Shown here: piece by piece, positions 16,607 to 24,700 of the stretch
Layout: every line of letters begins with the position of its first letter
Position numbering within the stretch: position 1 is the first letter of the stretch
From: an uncultured bacterium
GTDB lineage: Bacteria > Verrucomicrobiota > Verrucomicrobiia > CAIQCK01
Assembly (NCBI GenBank): GCA_903870275.1
Contig: CAIQCK010000090.1
Span: 62,001 to 126,000 of the forward strand
Length of the DNA: 64,000 nucleotides
Direction of reading: 5' to 3'
The notes under the pieces: generated by a model
What the model was told of the DNA's origin: nothing
Seen by the model: the letters and a program-made list of their open reading frames with translations, nothing else
Database searches by the model: none
Made by a program: the position numbers and the translations under genes

Positions 16607-17338
16607 ATGAAACACTCGCGTCGCATCCGGTCGTTGTTCCTGCCGTTCATGGTCGCTGCCACCGCCCTTTTCATTGCGCTCCACTTGCCGCTGTGCGCCC
16701 AGACGCCGGCAGCCGGGGAAACGAGCGTCAAGCCCGGCATCAACACGGAATATCTCAAGCCCAACCTCGATGTCTCGAAGTGGGTCGCCAAGTTCGAAAA
16801 ACCCGGCCGCGAGGTTTTCGACCAGCGCGAGAAAATCATAGAGGCGCTGCATCTCGAGCCCGGCCAGCGCGTGGCGGACATCGGCGCGGGCACGGGCCTG
16901 TTCACGATGCTCATGGCCAACGCGGTGGGACCGAAGGGCAAGGTTTGTTCGGTGGACATCGTGAAGGACTTTCTCGCACACATCAACGATCGCGCGGCGG
17001 AGGCCGGCCTCAAGAACATCCAGACCGTCCTCGGCACCGATCGCTCGGTGGAACTGCCGGAGAATTCGGTGGACCTGGCCTTTTGCAGCGACGTCTATCA
17101 CCACTTCGAGTATCCGCGCAGCGTGCTGGCCTCGATCCGGCGGGCGCTGCGGCCGAATGGCGCGCTGGTCGTTGTGGATTACCGGCGCGAACCGGGAAAA
17201 AGCCCTGAGTGGATTCTTCATCACGTTCGCGCCAGCCAGGAGGAAGTGGCACGCGAGATCGAAGACGCCGGCTTCAAACGTGAGGAAACGCCGGAGTTCC
17301 TGAAACAAAACTACCTGATGCGCTTCCGCAAGAAGTGA
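16607..17338 (+). CDS. Class I SAM methyltransferase with an export signal
   Basis: The product has 243 residues. After a hydrophobic leader (residues about 8-31, ending PLCAQTPA) it has a class I methyltransferase fold: motif I VADIGAGTGLF at about 86-96, an acidic residue ending strand 2 (CSVDIV), motif II-III VDLAFCSDVYHHF and the post-motif LRPNGALVVVDYR. Such enzymes use S-adenosylmethionine, which is cytoplasmic, so the export signal is unexpected. It may be a membrane anchor keeping the domain on the inside. Starting at ATG 16607 retains the leader. The substrate is unknown. Confidence 0.8.
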   Translation: MKHSRRIRSLFLPFMVAATALFIALHLPLCAQTPAAGETSVKPGINTEYLKPNLDVSKWVAKFEKPGREVFDQREKIIEALHLEPGQRVADIGAGTGLFTMLMANAVGPKGKVCSVDIVKDFLAHINDRAAEAGLKNIQTVLGTDRSVELPENSVDLAFCSDVYHHFEYPRSVLASIRRALRPNGALVVVDYRREPGKSPEWILHHVRASQEEVAREIEDAGFKREETPEFLKQNYLMRFRKK

Positions 17339-17398
17339 GCGGCGGAAACTCGAAGGCCACTTTCAGCCGCCGTTCAACGCGAAAACTGGAATTGAGGG

Positions 17399-17419
17399 GG
17401 ACGGCGCGCTGCGCCGTCC
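17399..17419. terminator. Hairpin between convergent genes
   Basis: A perfect 9-bp stem (GGACGGCGC paired with GCGCCGTCC, loop GCT) lies in the 92-bp gap between the methyltransferase stop and the stop of the minus-strand glycosidase-like gene. A bidirectional terminator is likely, although no T run follows. Confidence 0.5.
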
Positions 17420-17430
17420 GCGCGTCCGCT

Positions 17431-19023
17431 TCAACAAAATTGGATCGCGAACAGGTCGGCGTCTCTCAGCACGAACCGCAGCCGCACCGGCTGGCCCGCC
17501 AGCGCGCTCACATCGCCGCCGTTCTTCCACGTCACGACGCGCTCGATGGCGTCGCCAAAGATCGGCGGACAATCATCAAGCGTGTAGTGGTCGAGCGGTT
17601 TGCCGGCGGCGCTTTGGATTTCGACGCGAACGTCGCCGGCGGCGGAGGTCGCGAAGTTCATCATGAGCTTGCCGCCCTTGAACGTCAGCGGCCTGGTGAC
17701 GAGTTCGCCGCCGCTCATCGGCGCATTCACGGAGACGAAGCCGTCGAGGCGTAGCGTGTAACGCCGGAGCGCGCTGCTGTTGCCGGTCCAGTAGCTCTCG
17801 ACGGCGTACAGCGAGAGCTCGTCCGGCGCGCCTTCGAGCGCAGACTTTGTTTCGACCAGATGCCAGGCGATGTATTGATGGCCGTAATTCCACGTGCCCT
17901 CGCGTTCGATGCCGGGGCGCAAAAACCCTTCGTTCCATCGCTTGAACGTCACGCCGTCGCGGCTGGCCATGAGCAGGCCTTCCGTGATCGCCGTGCCGTA
18001 ACGCAAGCTCGCCTTCGCACGCCACTCGCGGTTCTGCAATTCCGGTAGCGAACGCATTGAGTCCGACCATCCGCGCTCGGTGTAGCGCGTCGGAAAACCG
18101 ATGAAGATATGTGGCGCGCGAGGGTAGGGTTTGATCTGGTTCGTGTAGAGATGCTCCGGCGGCGAGTCCACATACTTCAGATCCGCGTGCGGTCCCCAGT
18201 TCAGAAAATCCTTCGAGGTCGCCGTGCGGATGGCGCGGACGCCGGACGGTTTCCACGTCGTTCCGTTCGCGACGCCGGCGGTGAAGATGCGCCAATAAGC
18301 GCGATACTCGCCGCGCATCGGGTCCCAGAACGCGAGGTTTTGCGAATCGAACGCGCCCTCGGTGATCACCGGCTTCCCGCTCATCGGCGTCCAGTGGATG
18401 CCGTCGGGCGACTTGAACGCCAGCACGCCGTGCGGTTTCTCGGAGCGGACGATGGCCTTGTAGCGCGCGTCGGCAGGAGCGTCCGGGTTCCCGTCCTTGA
18501 ACACGGCCGGATGACCGGGATCGGGATTCGCCTCGCCGATCCTGCCCGGCGCCATCGCGATGTTGTTTTTCTTCGAGCCTTTGAACTCGAACAAACCCAG
18601 CTCCGGTTTGCGCCAGCGAATGCCGTCGTCGCTCTCGGCGTAGCAGCAGTAGAGCGGGTGCGAGTTGGTCTTGACCGTGCCCGGCGGCTGCACGTCCAGT
18701 TGCCACGCCTTGTAATACATCCGGTAGAGCTTGCCGTCCTGAAAAACGCTGTGGTAACCGCTGCCGCTGCCCTCCCACGGCGCGTCGTGCACCAGCGCGA
18801 TCTCCCGCGGCTCCGGATGATGCAGGCGCAACTCCGCCTTGCCTGCGAGCCGCTCAATGAGGAAATCATCCACGAACAACTCGCGCCGGGAGCCGATATC
18901 CATTGCCGCCGCGCGTTCGGCGGCCTGGGCGCGGGTCACGGATGTCGCCGCCGGCAACGCGATGGCAGCAGCAGCGGTTTGACGGATGAAATCCCGGCGG
19001 GAGCAGCAGGCAGGCGTCTTCAT
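17431..19023 (-). CDS. Exported GH43/GH32-like five-bladed propeller protein with Tat-type leader
   Basis: The 530-residue product starts at ATG 19023 with a twin-arginine leader (CSRRDFIRQTAAAAIALPAA). The rest has repeated propeller-like signatures of glycosyl hydrolase clan F/J relatives: LFVDDFLIE near the N-terminus, YRMYYKAWQ, CYAESDDGIRWRKPELG, and ATSKDFLNW. A small beta-sandwich at the C-terminus (VEIQSAAGKPL to LRFVLRDADLFAIQF) resembles a carbohydrate-binding end domain. The substrate is unknown; proteins of this layout are common in Planctomycetes and Verrucomicrobia. Its first 13 bases and upstream region share a 57-bp block with the sialidase-like gene at 21515-22750. Confidence 0.72.
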   Translation of the reverse strand: MKTPACCSRRDFIRQTAAAAIALPAATSVTRAQAAERAAAMDIGSRRELFVDDFLIERLAGKAELRLHHPEPREIALVHDAPWEGSGSGYHSVFQDGKLYRMYYKAWQLDVQPPGTVKTNSHPLYCCYAESDDGIRWRKPELGLFEFKGSKKNNIAMAPGRIGEANPDPGHPAVFKDGNPDAPADARYKAIVRSEKPHGVLAFKSPDGIHWTPMSGKPVITEGAFDSQNLAFWDPMRGEYRAYWRIFTAGVANGTTWKPSGVRAIRTATSKDFLNWGPHADLKYVDSPPEHLYTNQIKPYPRAPHIFIGFPTRYTERGWSDSMRSLPELQNREWRAKASLRYGTAITEGLLMASRDGVTFKRWNEGFLRPGIEREGTWNYGHQYIAWHLVETKSALEGAPDELSLYAVESYWTGNSSALRRYTLRLDGFVSVNAPMSGGELVTRPLTFKGGKLMMNFATSAAGDVRVEIQSAAGKPLDHYTLDDCPPIFGDAIERVVTWKNGGDVSALAGQPVRLRFVLRDADLFAIQFC

Positions 19024-19067
19024 GCCCGCTATTTCACCACAAATTGAACGGATTGCACGGACGAAAT
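19011..19067 (-). promoter_or_regulatory. Conserved 57-bp leader block, copy 1
   Basis: This block covers the start codon and upstream region of the GH43/32-like gene. It matches 22738-22794 at 52 of 57 positions: 30 identical bases around the start, a divergent 9-base core, then 18 identical bases upstream. A duplicated promoter or leader controlling two secreted-enzyme genes together is the likeliest explanation. Confidence 0.6.
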
Positions 19068-19126
19068 TGGAGACCGTCAACGCACTCGCACCGCTTCACG
19101 CGCCGTGAGGCGTTCGACCGGCAGGT

Positions 19127-21490
19127 TCACCTGTTGAAGTACTCCAACAACCAGCGGCAATTGATCGCTTTCTCAACCAGATCGAGCGGCAGGTAGAAGT
19201 ATTGGCACGTGGGTTCAAAGCCGATGCGCGAATCCTCCTGCACGAGCGTGAAAAGTTCGCGGGCGAGGGCAATCTCGGCTTCGAGGCAGCGTTTGATTTC
19301 GTCATGAAGACGAGCGCGTTCTTCGGGCGTGAGATTGCCGGGTTTCGCGGCCAATGCGTCACGAGCGATGACCCATCGCGTTTGGTTGGCGACGGATTGA
19401 AAATTGACAGCGGCTGCGCGGGCGAGCCTCAGGTCAGCCTGAGCTTCGCCGCGGCGATCCTGCGGCGCTTTGTCCACGGCCAGCTTCAGCTCGGCAAGAC
19501 CGGACCGCCATCCCGCGGCCACTTTTTCGAACTGCGCCGCGAACACTTCGGGCGGATAGGGGCCGCGCCATCGGTTCAGATCGTCGTAGGGAAGACCCCA
19601 CATCGTGGCCTTGTAGCCGGTCTTCACGGAATACAGCGCATTGGCCGGGCCCATCTGGACGGGGGATGTGTAGACCACGCTGATGTAAAACGGATACTGC
19701 CGGAAGGCGTCGCTCATGAGAGTCCATGCCTTGCGTGCATGAGGACCACCCTCGGAGCCGAAGCGATCGCACGCCAACGCATCAAGCACGGCGGCGGTCT
19801 CCGGCGCGGTTGTGCGGCTCATCCGCCGGGCCAGCTCAAAGTTGGGCGATGGATACCCGCCCTGCGTCCAGCCGATGAGCATGGCATCGAGTCTGACGGG
19901 CGCGAGATTGCGACAATGCTCCGCCACAAGATCCATGACGGGCAGATAGGGCAGGCTGGCGATCTCGCAGGTGTTGTTGAACTGGATCTCCGTGCCGGTC
20001 TTCAGCCCGGCCTGGTGCGCGGCGCTCCATTCTTTCTGCGCACGCGGACCCGGCCCCACGGCGGAGATCGAGTATTCGCCCACGGTGGTCTTGATGCCGC
20101 CACGTTCGATCGGCAGGCCCCATTCGCTCACCGACATGAGGCAGACGGATTTCGGCAGCCGCGCGATGATGTCCGGCGCTTCGCCGTGTCCCCGCCAACC
20201 CCAGTCGGACACGAGCACGCTGGCTTTGGGATTGCCGCGATGGACGCCTTCTTCGATCACGGCAACGACCTCGGCGATGATGTCCGCGTCGCTGCGGCCC
20301 TTGCACTGCGCGCAGGCCCGCCAGCCGCCGTGGGATGCGCAATTCGTCAGATTCTCGGACGCGGTGATGGTGTAAACTCCGCCCAAGCCGGGCACTTCAC
20401 GGAACACATGCGCCAGGGCATCGCCCATCCATCGGCGCACATCGGGATGCGAGGTGCACATCGCCGTGAACTCCTTCTCGCGAACGCCGGCCATGTCGCT
20501 GCGTTTGTCGAAAAAAGACGCCGGCATCGCGCGCGGCTCATTGATGTAGAGATAGATACGGATGCCGTATTTCCCGGCCCGCTCAACCAGCGTGCGAAGA
20601 GCCGCCAGCCGCCGCTCGTGATTCACGCCAAACTCGGGAAACGTCGTGCCGCCCGGCGCCAGATCGCGCAGAACGGCGTGCAGCCAGACACCGTTGATTC
20701 CCACGGCGGAGAGCCGCTTCAACAGACCATCAGGATAGGGATTCAGTTTCGGATTGAGCAACGGATCGCCAAACACCGAGACGTAGGAGTAAACGATCCG
20801 CAGGGATTGGGATGGATCGTTTTCGGACACCGGCAGCGCAGCGCGATACGGCCTGCCGAGCTTCCGCACGAAATCGAAACGCGGTTCTCCCTGACGACGA
20901 ATCGCCCCGCCAAAGTCCGTCTCGACCACGTGGCGAATCTCCGCCTCGCGTCGCCGTGCCGCCTCGTCGGGCGGATGGTAGCGGAGCGGCTCGCACTTCG
21001 GTTTCAACTGGCCCAGCTTGACCCAGAGGAAGTCATCCTCGCGCAGCGTGACGGCCAGCCGCTCCGGCGTCATCTCCAGCAGTTCCAGCAACTGCTCATA
21101 AGGCAGCAGGTGCCAGTTCCGCCGGATCAGGGTGACGTAGCCGCGCTCGCGCATCTCCGGCGGCACGACAGCCTCGCGCGGCAATCCCATCGCCGACGCC
21201 AACGCAACGATCTCTCGCGTTGGCGCGCCCAGTATCTTCGCCAGCTTTGCCGGCTCGACCGCGTTCCAGTTTCGCCAGACAAACTCATGCACGCGATCCG
21301 GAAAATGACGGCTCACAATCGCCGTCGGCGCGTCGCCTTGCGGCAGCAGCGCCACCCCGGCAGCACCATCGTCTGCCCGGCAGCAAGCCACCATGCACGC
21401 CATCATGGACAACGAACCGTGGAGACCCGCCACGCAGGCGACGCCCAAGGCCTTCAGCCGTTGTCCTTTTATGATCTGGCTTCGAGTCAT
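19127..21490 (-). CDS. Large secreted TIM-barrel glycosidase-like protein of unknown family
   Basis: The product has 787 residues with a signal peptide ending near ACCRADD. An N-terminal domain (about 50-230) precedes a barrel-like region containing LSAVGINGVWLHAVLR, YGIRIYLYINEPRAMP, VYTITASENLTNC with a CxxC pair (GGWRACAQC), SVLVSDWGWRGHG and MLIGWTQGGYPSPN. A helical C-terminal part ends in DSRIGFEPTCQYFYLPLDLVEKAINC. The strand order and acidic loop residues suggest a clan-A-like or GH20-like glycosidase. No characterised family can be assigned. It lies 24 bp downstream of the sialidase-like gene, probably in one transcript. Confidence 0.6.
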   Translation of the reverse strand: MTRSQIIKGQRLKALGVACVAGLHGSLSMMACMVACCRADDGAAGVALLPQGDAPTAIVSRHFPDRVHEFVWRNWNAVEPAKLAKILGAPTREIVALASAMGLPREAVVPPEMRERGYVTLIRRNWHLLPYEQLLELLEMTPERLAVTLREDDFLWVKLGQLKPKCEPLRYHPPDEAARRREAEIRHVVETDFGGAIRRQGEPRFDFVRKLGRPYRAALPVSENDPSQSLRIVYSYVSVFGDPLLNPKLNPYPDGLLKRLSAVGINGVWLHAVLRDLAPGGTTFPEFGVNHERRLAALRTLVERAGKYGIRIYLYINEPRAMPASFFDKRSDMAGVREKEFTAMCTSHPDVRRWMGDALAHVFREVPGLGGVYTITASENLTNCASHGGWRACAQCKGRSDADIIAEVVAVIEEGVHRGNPKASVLVSDWGWRGHGEAPDIIARLPKSVCLMSVSEWGLPIERGGIKTTVGEYSISAVGPGPRAQKEWSAAHQAGLKTGTEIQFNNTCEIASLPYLPVMDLVAEHCRNLAPVRLDAMLIGWTQGGYPSPNFELARRMSRTTAPETAAVLDALACDRFGSEGGPHARKAWTLMSDAFRQYPFYISVVYTSPVQMGPANALYSVKTGYKATMWGLPYDDLNRWRGPYPPEVFAAQFEKVAAGWRSGLAELKLAVDKAPQDRRGEAQADLRLARAAAVNFQSVANQTRWVIARDALAAKPGNLTPEERARLHDEIKRCLEAEIALARELFTLVQEDSRIGFEPTCQYFYLPLDLVEKAINCRWLLEYFNR

Positions 21491-21514
21491 CCCGGATACC
21501 TCTCACGAGTCTCT

Positions 21515-22750
21515 CTAACGCTGATTCCAGCTCTTGTTCGGCGTTTTCCACTTGATGCGCGCGGCGAAGACGGCGTTGTCAGCGCCGTATTTCATGCAAA
21601 CGGTGTAGTCGTAGGGATTCGGCGGTGTAGTCTGCATCCACTCGGCGACGGTCACCCATGTTTCGTTCTCGCTGACCTCCGTGACGCCGAAGTTGCCCAG
21701 CCGCGCGCCGCGCTGCGGCACCAGCACCCGTTCCGTGGCGCGGATAACGCACAGCTTCTCCGGGTCCACCTGCCCGATGAACAGCGGTGCGCGATGGCGC
21801 ATGATGTGGTCGTTGTTCGCGCCGCGCCGCGTATAGACAAGGAACAGCGCGTCATCGTGCGTCACCCAATGCTGCTGCGTGTTGTAGTTTCCGAGGTCGC
21901 TGCCGTCCTCCCACGTCCACTTCCTAGGCTCAGTGAAATGCAACCCGTCGTCGCTCGTGGCGACGTAGCCCGCTTTGTCATGGCGCAGCGTGAGGTAGTA
22001 ACGCCCGCGGAAACGCGTGAGCGACGGCTCGCCCAGGCCGCGGTCGGTGTCCACGGTCAGCACGTTGCCGTGTTCGATCATCGTCAGCTTCGCGCCATCG
22101 AACGCGCACCGCAGCACCGTCACCTTCTCGAACTTCTCCCCTTCGCCCATGAAATAGATCGGCAGCAAAATATCGCCGTTGGGCCGGTCAAGGCGCTGCA
22201 CGCAGCCGGCGCCGGCGTTGTAGAACATCTTCGCATCCGACATGGCGAGCGTGTCCCACGCCGACCACACGCGTTTTTGCGGGTCATAAACCGAGTAGCA
22301 TGTCTCGCGCTTTCGATGCGGCATCACGCGGTTGTTTTGGTAACGCACCGTATGGCCAATGCCGAGCAGCTTGCCGGACTTGGCGTGCCACTTGGGCCAG
22401 AAATCGCACGCGCCAACAATAATCCCATCCGGCTCTTCGCGCCGGCCCAGTGTTGCCGCGTGCTCCAACGGTCCAGACCATGTTTTGCCAAGGTCGTCCG
22501 TGCGCATTTCGTTGAGGGGAAAAAACACGTCGCTGCCCGTGAGGAGCAACTTCTGCATCGTCAACACGACGCCCGGTGGGTTGCCGGGAATCGCCCCCGC
22601 GCGCGGATGCACCCAGCAGGTTTTCTTGTCGAAGCCGGAACAGATCGTGTCGAGTTGGATGTCAAACCCCGGCGCATCGGCGGCCAGGGAGACGCTGCAG
22701 GAAATGCCAAGGGCGCAGAGAACGGAGAACCAGCCGGCAGGCGTCTTCAT
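21515..22750 (-). CDS. Secreted sialidase-like (BNR-type) six-bladed propeller protein
   Basis: The product has 411 residues with a signal peptide ending about VSLAADA. Asp-box-type repeats are recognisable: RTDDLGKTWSG, YVATSDDGLHFTE and weaker copies. Other propeller features are GLGEPSLTRFRGRYYLTLRHDK and HWVTHDDALFLVYTRRG. Families with this fold cleave sialic acid or other sugars; many Planctomycetes and Verrucomicrobia paralogs have unknown targets. The classical arginine triad cannot be confirmed by eye. The gene shares a duplicated leader with the GH43/32-like gene and probably heads a transcript running into the 787-residue protein. Confidence 0.72.
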   Translation of the reverse strand: MKTPAGWFSVLCALGISCSVSLAADAPGFDIQLDTICSGFDKKTCWVHPRAGAIPGNPPGVVLTMQKLLLTGSDVFFPLNEMRTDDLGKTWSGPLEHAATLGRREEPDGIIVGACDFWPKWHAKSGKLLGIGHTVRYQNNRVMPHRKRETCYSVYDPQKRVWSAWDTLAMSDAKMFYNAGAGCVQRLDRPNGDILLPIYFMGEGEKFEKVTVLRCAFDGAKLTMIEHGNVLTVDTDRGLGEPSLTRFRGRYYLTLRHDKAGYVATSDDGLHFTEPRKWTWEDGSDLGNYNTQQHWVTHDDALFLVYTRRGANNDHIMRHRAPLFIGQVDPEKLCVIRATERVLVPQRGARLGNFGVTEVSENETWVTVAEWMQTTPPNPYDYTVCMKYGADNAVFAARIKWKTPNKSWNQR

Positions 22751-22794
22751 GCCCGCTATTTCACCACGAATCCGGCGGATTGCACGGACGAAAT
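22738..22794 (-). promoter_or_regulatory. Conserved 57-bp leader block, copy 2
   Basis: This is the counterpart of 19011-19067 (52 of 57 positions identical), placed the same way over the ATG of the sialidase-like gene, so both proteins begin with MKTPA. Confidence 0.6.
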
Positions 22795-22822
22795 CAATGG
22801 CCGTCGGCGCGCCCGCGGAACA

Positions 22823-23836
22823 TCACGGCGTCGTGAGACGCTCGACCAGCAAATCCTCGTAGGCGCCCAGGTCCTTCCAACTCACCGCGACGCAGACCGG
22901 TTTCGCGCCCGGCTCGATCCGCGTGAAACCGTCGTCGGTCACGCGCAGGCCGATGGTTTCCATTGTGCAGAGCTGTTGCGCGAACGCCAGGTAAACCGCC
23001 ACGGTGTCGAACAGCGTGCTGCTGTGCGACTCGGCCGCGCTCGGCTGGCCCGGCTTCTTGTGCACATCGGCCCAAAGGCGGTAGTTCTCGATGACGGCGG
23101 TGGCCACCGGCGCTTTCGAGTCGCGGACCTTGCGATACTTCTCGCCGGTCAGGTGCACCAGCCCGCAGGTGTCCAGCGGCGTGATCGTCATTTCCCATGG
23201 CACGGTGAAAGCCTTCTGGCAGGCCTTCGGGTTGGCCTTGACGTTCCACTCCGCGGAGATCTTCGAGTTGCCGCCGTAGCCGACGCGCACGCTGCCGTGC
23301 ATGCCCACGAAACGGGCGCGCTCGGCAATGCGCGGCTCGCGCCGGAGCGCCTCGGCGATGTTCGGCAGCGGCCCGATGCAGATGAGCGTCATCAGCCGGT
23401 CCGACTTCATGATCGTGTCAATCAACGCCTGCACACCGTCGGCGTGGACCTTGCCCGGATACGATTTGAGGCTGTAATCCTTGATCCACGCGGCCTGCCC
23501 GCCCTCGCCTTTGACGCCGTTGTCGAATCCCACGCCCACCGCGACGTCGGTACGGCCGGCGCGCTCCAGAAATTTCGCCAGCAACCGCGCGCGATACTCC
23601 GGCTTGCCGTAATCGCCCACCACGAGCTTCAAGTCGAGTTCGGGCGATTTCAGGAGCAGTCCCAACGCCCATGTGTCATCAATGTCATCGCCGATGTCCG
23701 TGTCGAGAATGACAGGAATCTTTGCAGCCGGCGCGTCGGCGGCGCGGCTGGACTGTGCAATGCCCCACAGACCCGTCAACGCTGCAATGACCAAGGCCGC
23801 AAGGGAAAAGGGATGTCGGAAGAATCGGTTGTTCAT
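22823..23836 (-). CDS. Exported nucleoside hydrolase family protein
   Basis: The product has 337 residues with a signal peptide (cleavage near SSRAADA). The calcium-binding signature of inosine-uridine nucleoside hydrolases is intact as DTDIGDDIDD at about 48-57. Further conserved regions are LICIGPLPNIAEAL, FVGMHGSVRVGYGG, EWNVKANPKA and the late acidic site HSSTLFDTVAVYLAF. The family splits the N-glycosidic bond of ribonucleosides. Exported members may salvage nucleosides or act on related glycosides. The start at ATG 23836 is set by the signal peptide; a longer frame upstream has no support. Confidence 0.85.
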   Translation of the reverse strand: MNNRFFRHPFSLAALVIAALTGLWGIAQSSRAADAPAAKIPVILDTDIGDDIDDTWALGLLLKSPELDLKLVVGDYGKPEYRARLLAKFLERAGRTDVAVGVGFDNGVKGEGGQAAWIKDYSLKSYPGKVHADGVQALIDTIMKSDRLMTLICIGPLPNIAEALRREPRIAERARFVGMHGSVRVGYGGNSKISAEWNVKANPKACQKAFTVPWEMTITPLDTCGLVHLTGEKYRKVRDSKAPVATAVIENYRLWADVHKKPGQPSAAESHSSTLFDTVAVYLAFAQQLCTMETIGLRVTDDGFTRIEPGAKPVCVAVSWKDLGAYEDLLVERLTTP

Positions 23837-23928
23837 GGCAGCATGATAATGTCCGCCGCGAATGAAAAATGAAAGCGCGGATTGACGCTGTTTGCGGTTC
23901 TTCAAGGGCGCACAGACCGGCATACACC

Positions 23929-24351
23929 CTATGGCGTCACGATTTTCTCCGTCAGGTCCGGGGCGAGCGCCATGAAGTGCCGGCGGTTGAGGGTGTGGAC
24001 TTTCTCCGCTTTGGCTTTGCGGGCGCACGCCAGCAGCAACAAGTCGTAGATCGCCCCGCCGCGCGCGCCGACAGGACCCGCGGCATCGAGAAGCCTGGCA
24101 TATTCCGCAGCGGACAGGCTTACCAATGACAGACGGTTGGCGACGTTGTGTTGGACCAAGCGAGCGGCGTCAGCGGGAGAGAGTTGGACCGACAAACGAC
24201 CGCCGGTGAGCGTGGCGTAGCATTCGGCGAGGGAATGAACGGAGGCGACGCCGTCTTCGGCGCGCTCGAGCGCATGCGCGCAGGCTTCGTGGTGTTTCTC
24301 GTCCTCCACCATCGCGGCCACCAACACCGTCGTGTCGAAGAACTCGATCAT
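23929..24351 (-). CDS. vapC: PIN-domain toxin, VapC type
   Basis: The product has 140 residues, typical of VapC. Acidic PIN residues are in place: Asp6 (EFFDTTVL), Glu43 (SLAECYATL) and Asp103 (IYDLLLLACA), with a conserved TLNRRHF near the end. VapC toxins are magnesium-dependent RNases that cut tRNA or rRNA when free of antitoxin. Its start overlaps the stop of the antitoxin gene by 4 bases (ATGA), the classic coupled arrangement. Confidence 0.9.
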   Translation of the reverse strand: MIEFFDTTVLVAAMVEDEKHHEACAHALERAEDGVASVHSLAECYATLTGGRLSVQLSPADAARLVQHNVANRLSLVSLSAAEYARLLDAAGPVGARGGAIYDLLLLACARKAKAEKVHTLNRRHFMALAPDLTEKIVTP

Positions 24352-24611
24352 AGCCGGTCAGCGCGGGTGTCTTGCACGGCCTTGACGGCATCCGCGGCGA
24401 CGCCTTGCTTGGGCAGCACCAGCAGCTTGCCCTTGCGGCGCAGCCTTGTCGGCGTTTCAGCGAGTGTCAGTTCCAGCCGGTTGCCCAGCACTTCTGCCTC
24501 AAAAAGGGCCGAACGCGGCGCGTTGAGCGACTGGCGGATTCCTTTCGGCAGAACCACTCGCCCAAACCGGTCCATAGAAACCATTGTCTTCACGATCCCA
24601 CTATGAGGCAT
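24348..24611 (-). CDS. vapB: AbrB/MazE-fold antitoxin, VapB type
   Basis: The product has 87 residues. The swapped-hairpin DNA-binding core is SMDRFGRVVLPKGIRQSLN at about 12-30, followed by a beta-rich stretch (LELTLAETP) and a tail expected to wrap the VapC active site. It should repress its own operon; inverted TGCCAT/ATGGCA sites sit immediately upstream. The start could instead be the internal ATG at 24584, which gives 78 residues and puts the hairpin nearer the N-terminus, as in most relatives. No strong ribosome site distinguishes the two. Confidence 0.85.
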   Translation of the reverse strand: MPHSGIVKTMVSMDRFGRVVLPKGIRQSLNAPRSALFEAEVLGNRLELTLAETPTRLRRKGKLLVLPKQGVAADAVKAVQDTRADRL

Positions 24612-24653
24612 GCCATGAAAAATGGCAAGCTACATGGCAAGATGTGCTGCCAT
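24611..24653 (-). promoter_or_regulatory. Candidate VapBC operator: paired TGCCAT/ATGGCA sites
   Basis: Four copies of a 6-base half site lie in 43 bp: TGCCAT at 24611, ATGGCA at 24622, ATGGCA at 24634 and TGCCAT at 24648. The first two form an inverted repeat with a 5-base centre. The outer pair gives a second, everted arrangement. This fits cooperative binding of a VapB-VapC complex for autoregulation. Confidence 0.55.
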
Positions 24654-24700
24654 AAACAAGGGCGCGTACGATAAGCGGCAGCCGCGCTTTGTGGCCAGGT

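Noticed and set aside
19202..23872. A 1556-codon open frame on the plus strand antisense to three secreted-enzyme genes
   Set aside because: It is a shadow of GC-rich codon usage on the opposite strand. Its translation is rich in Arg, His and Gly, has no domain or signal, and the minus-strand proteins have clear families and signal peptides.
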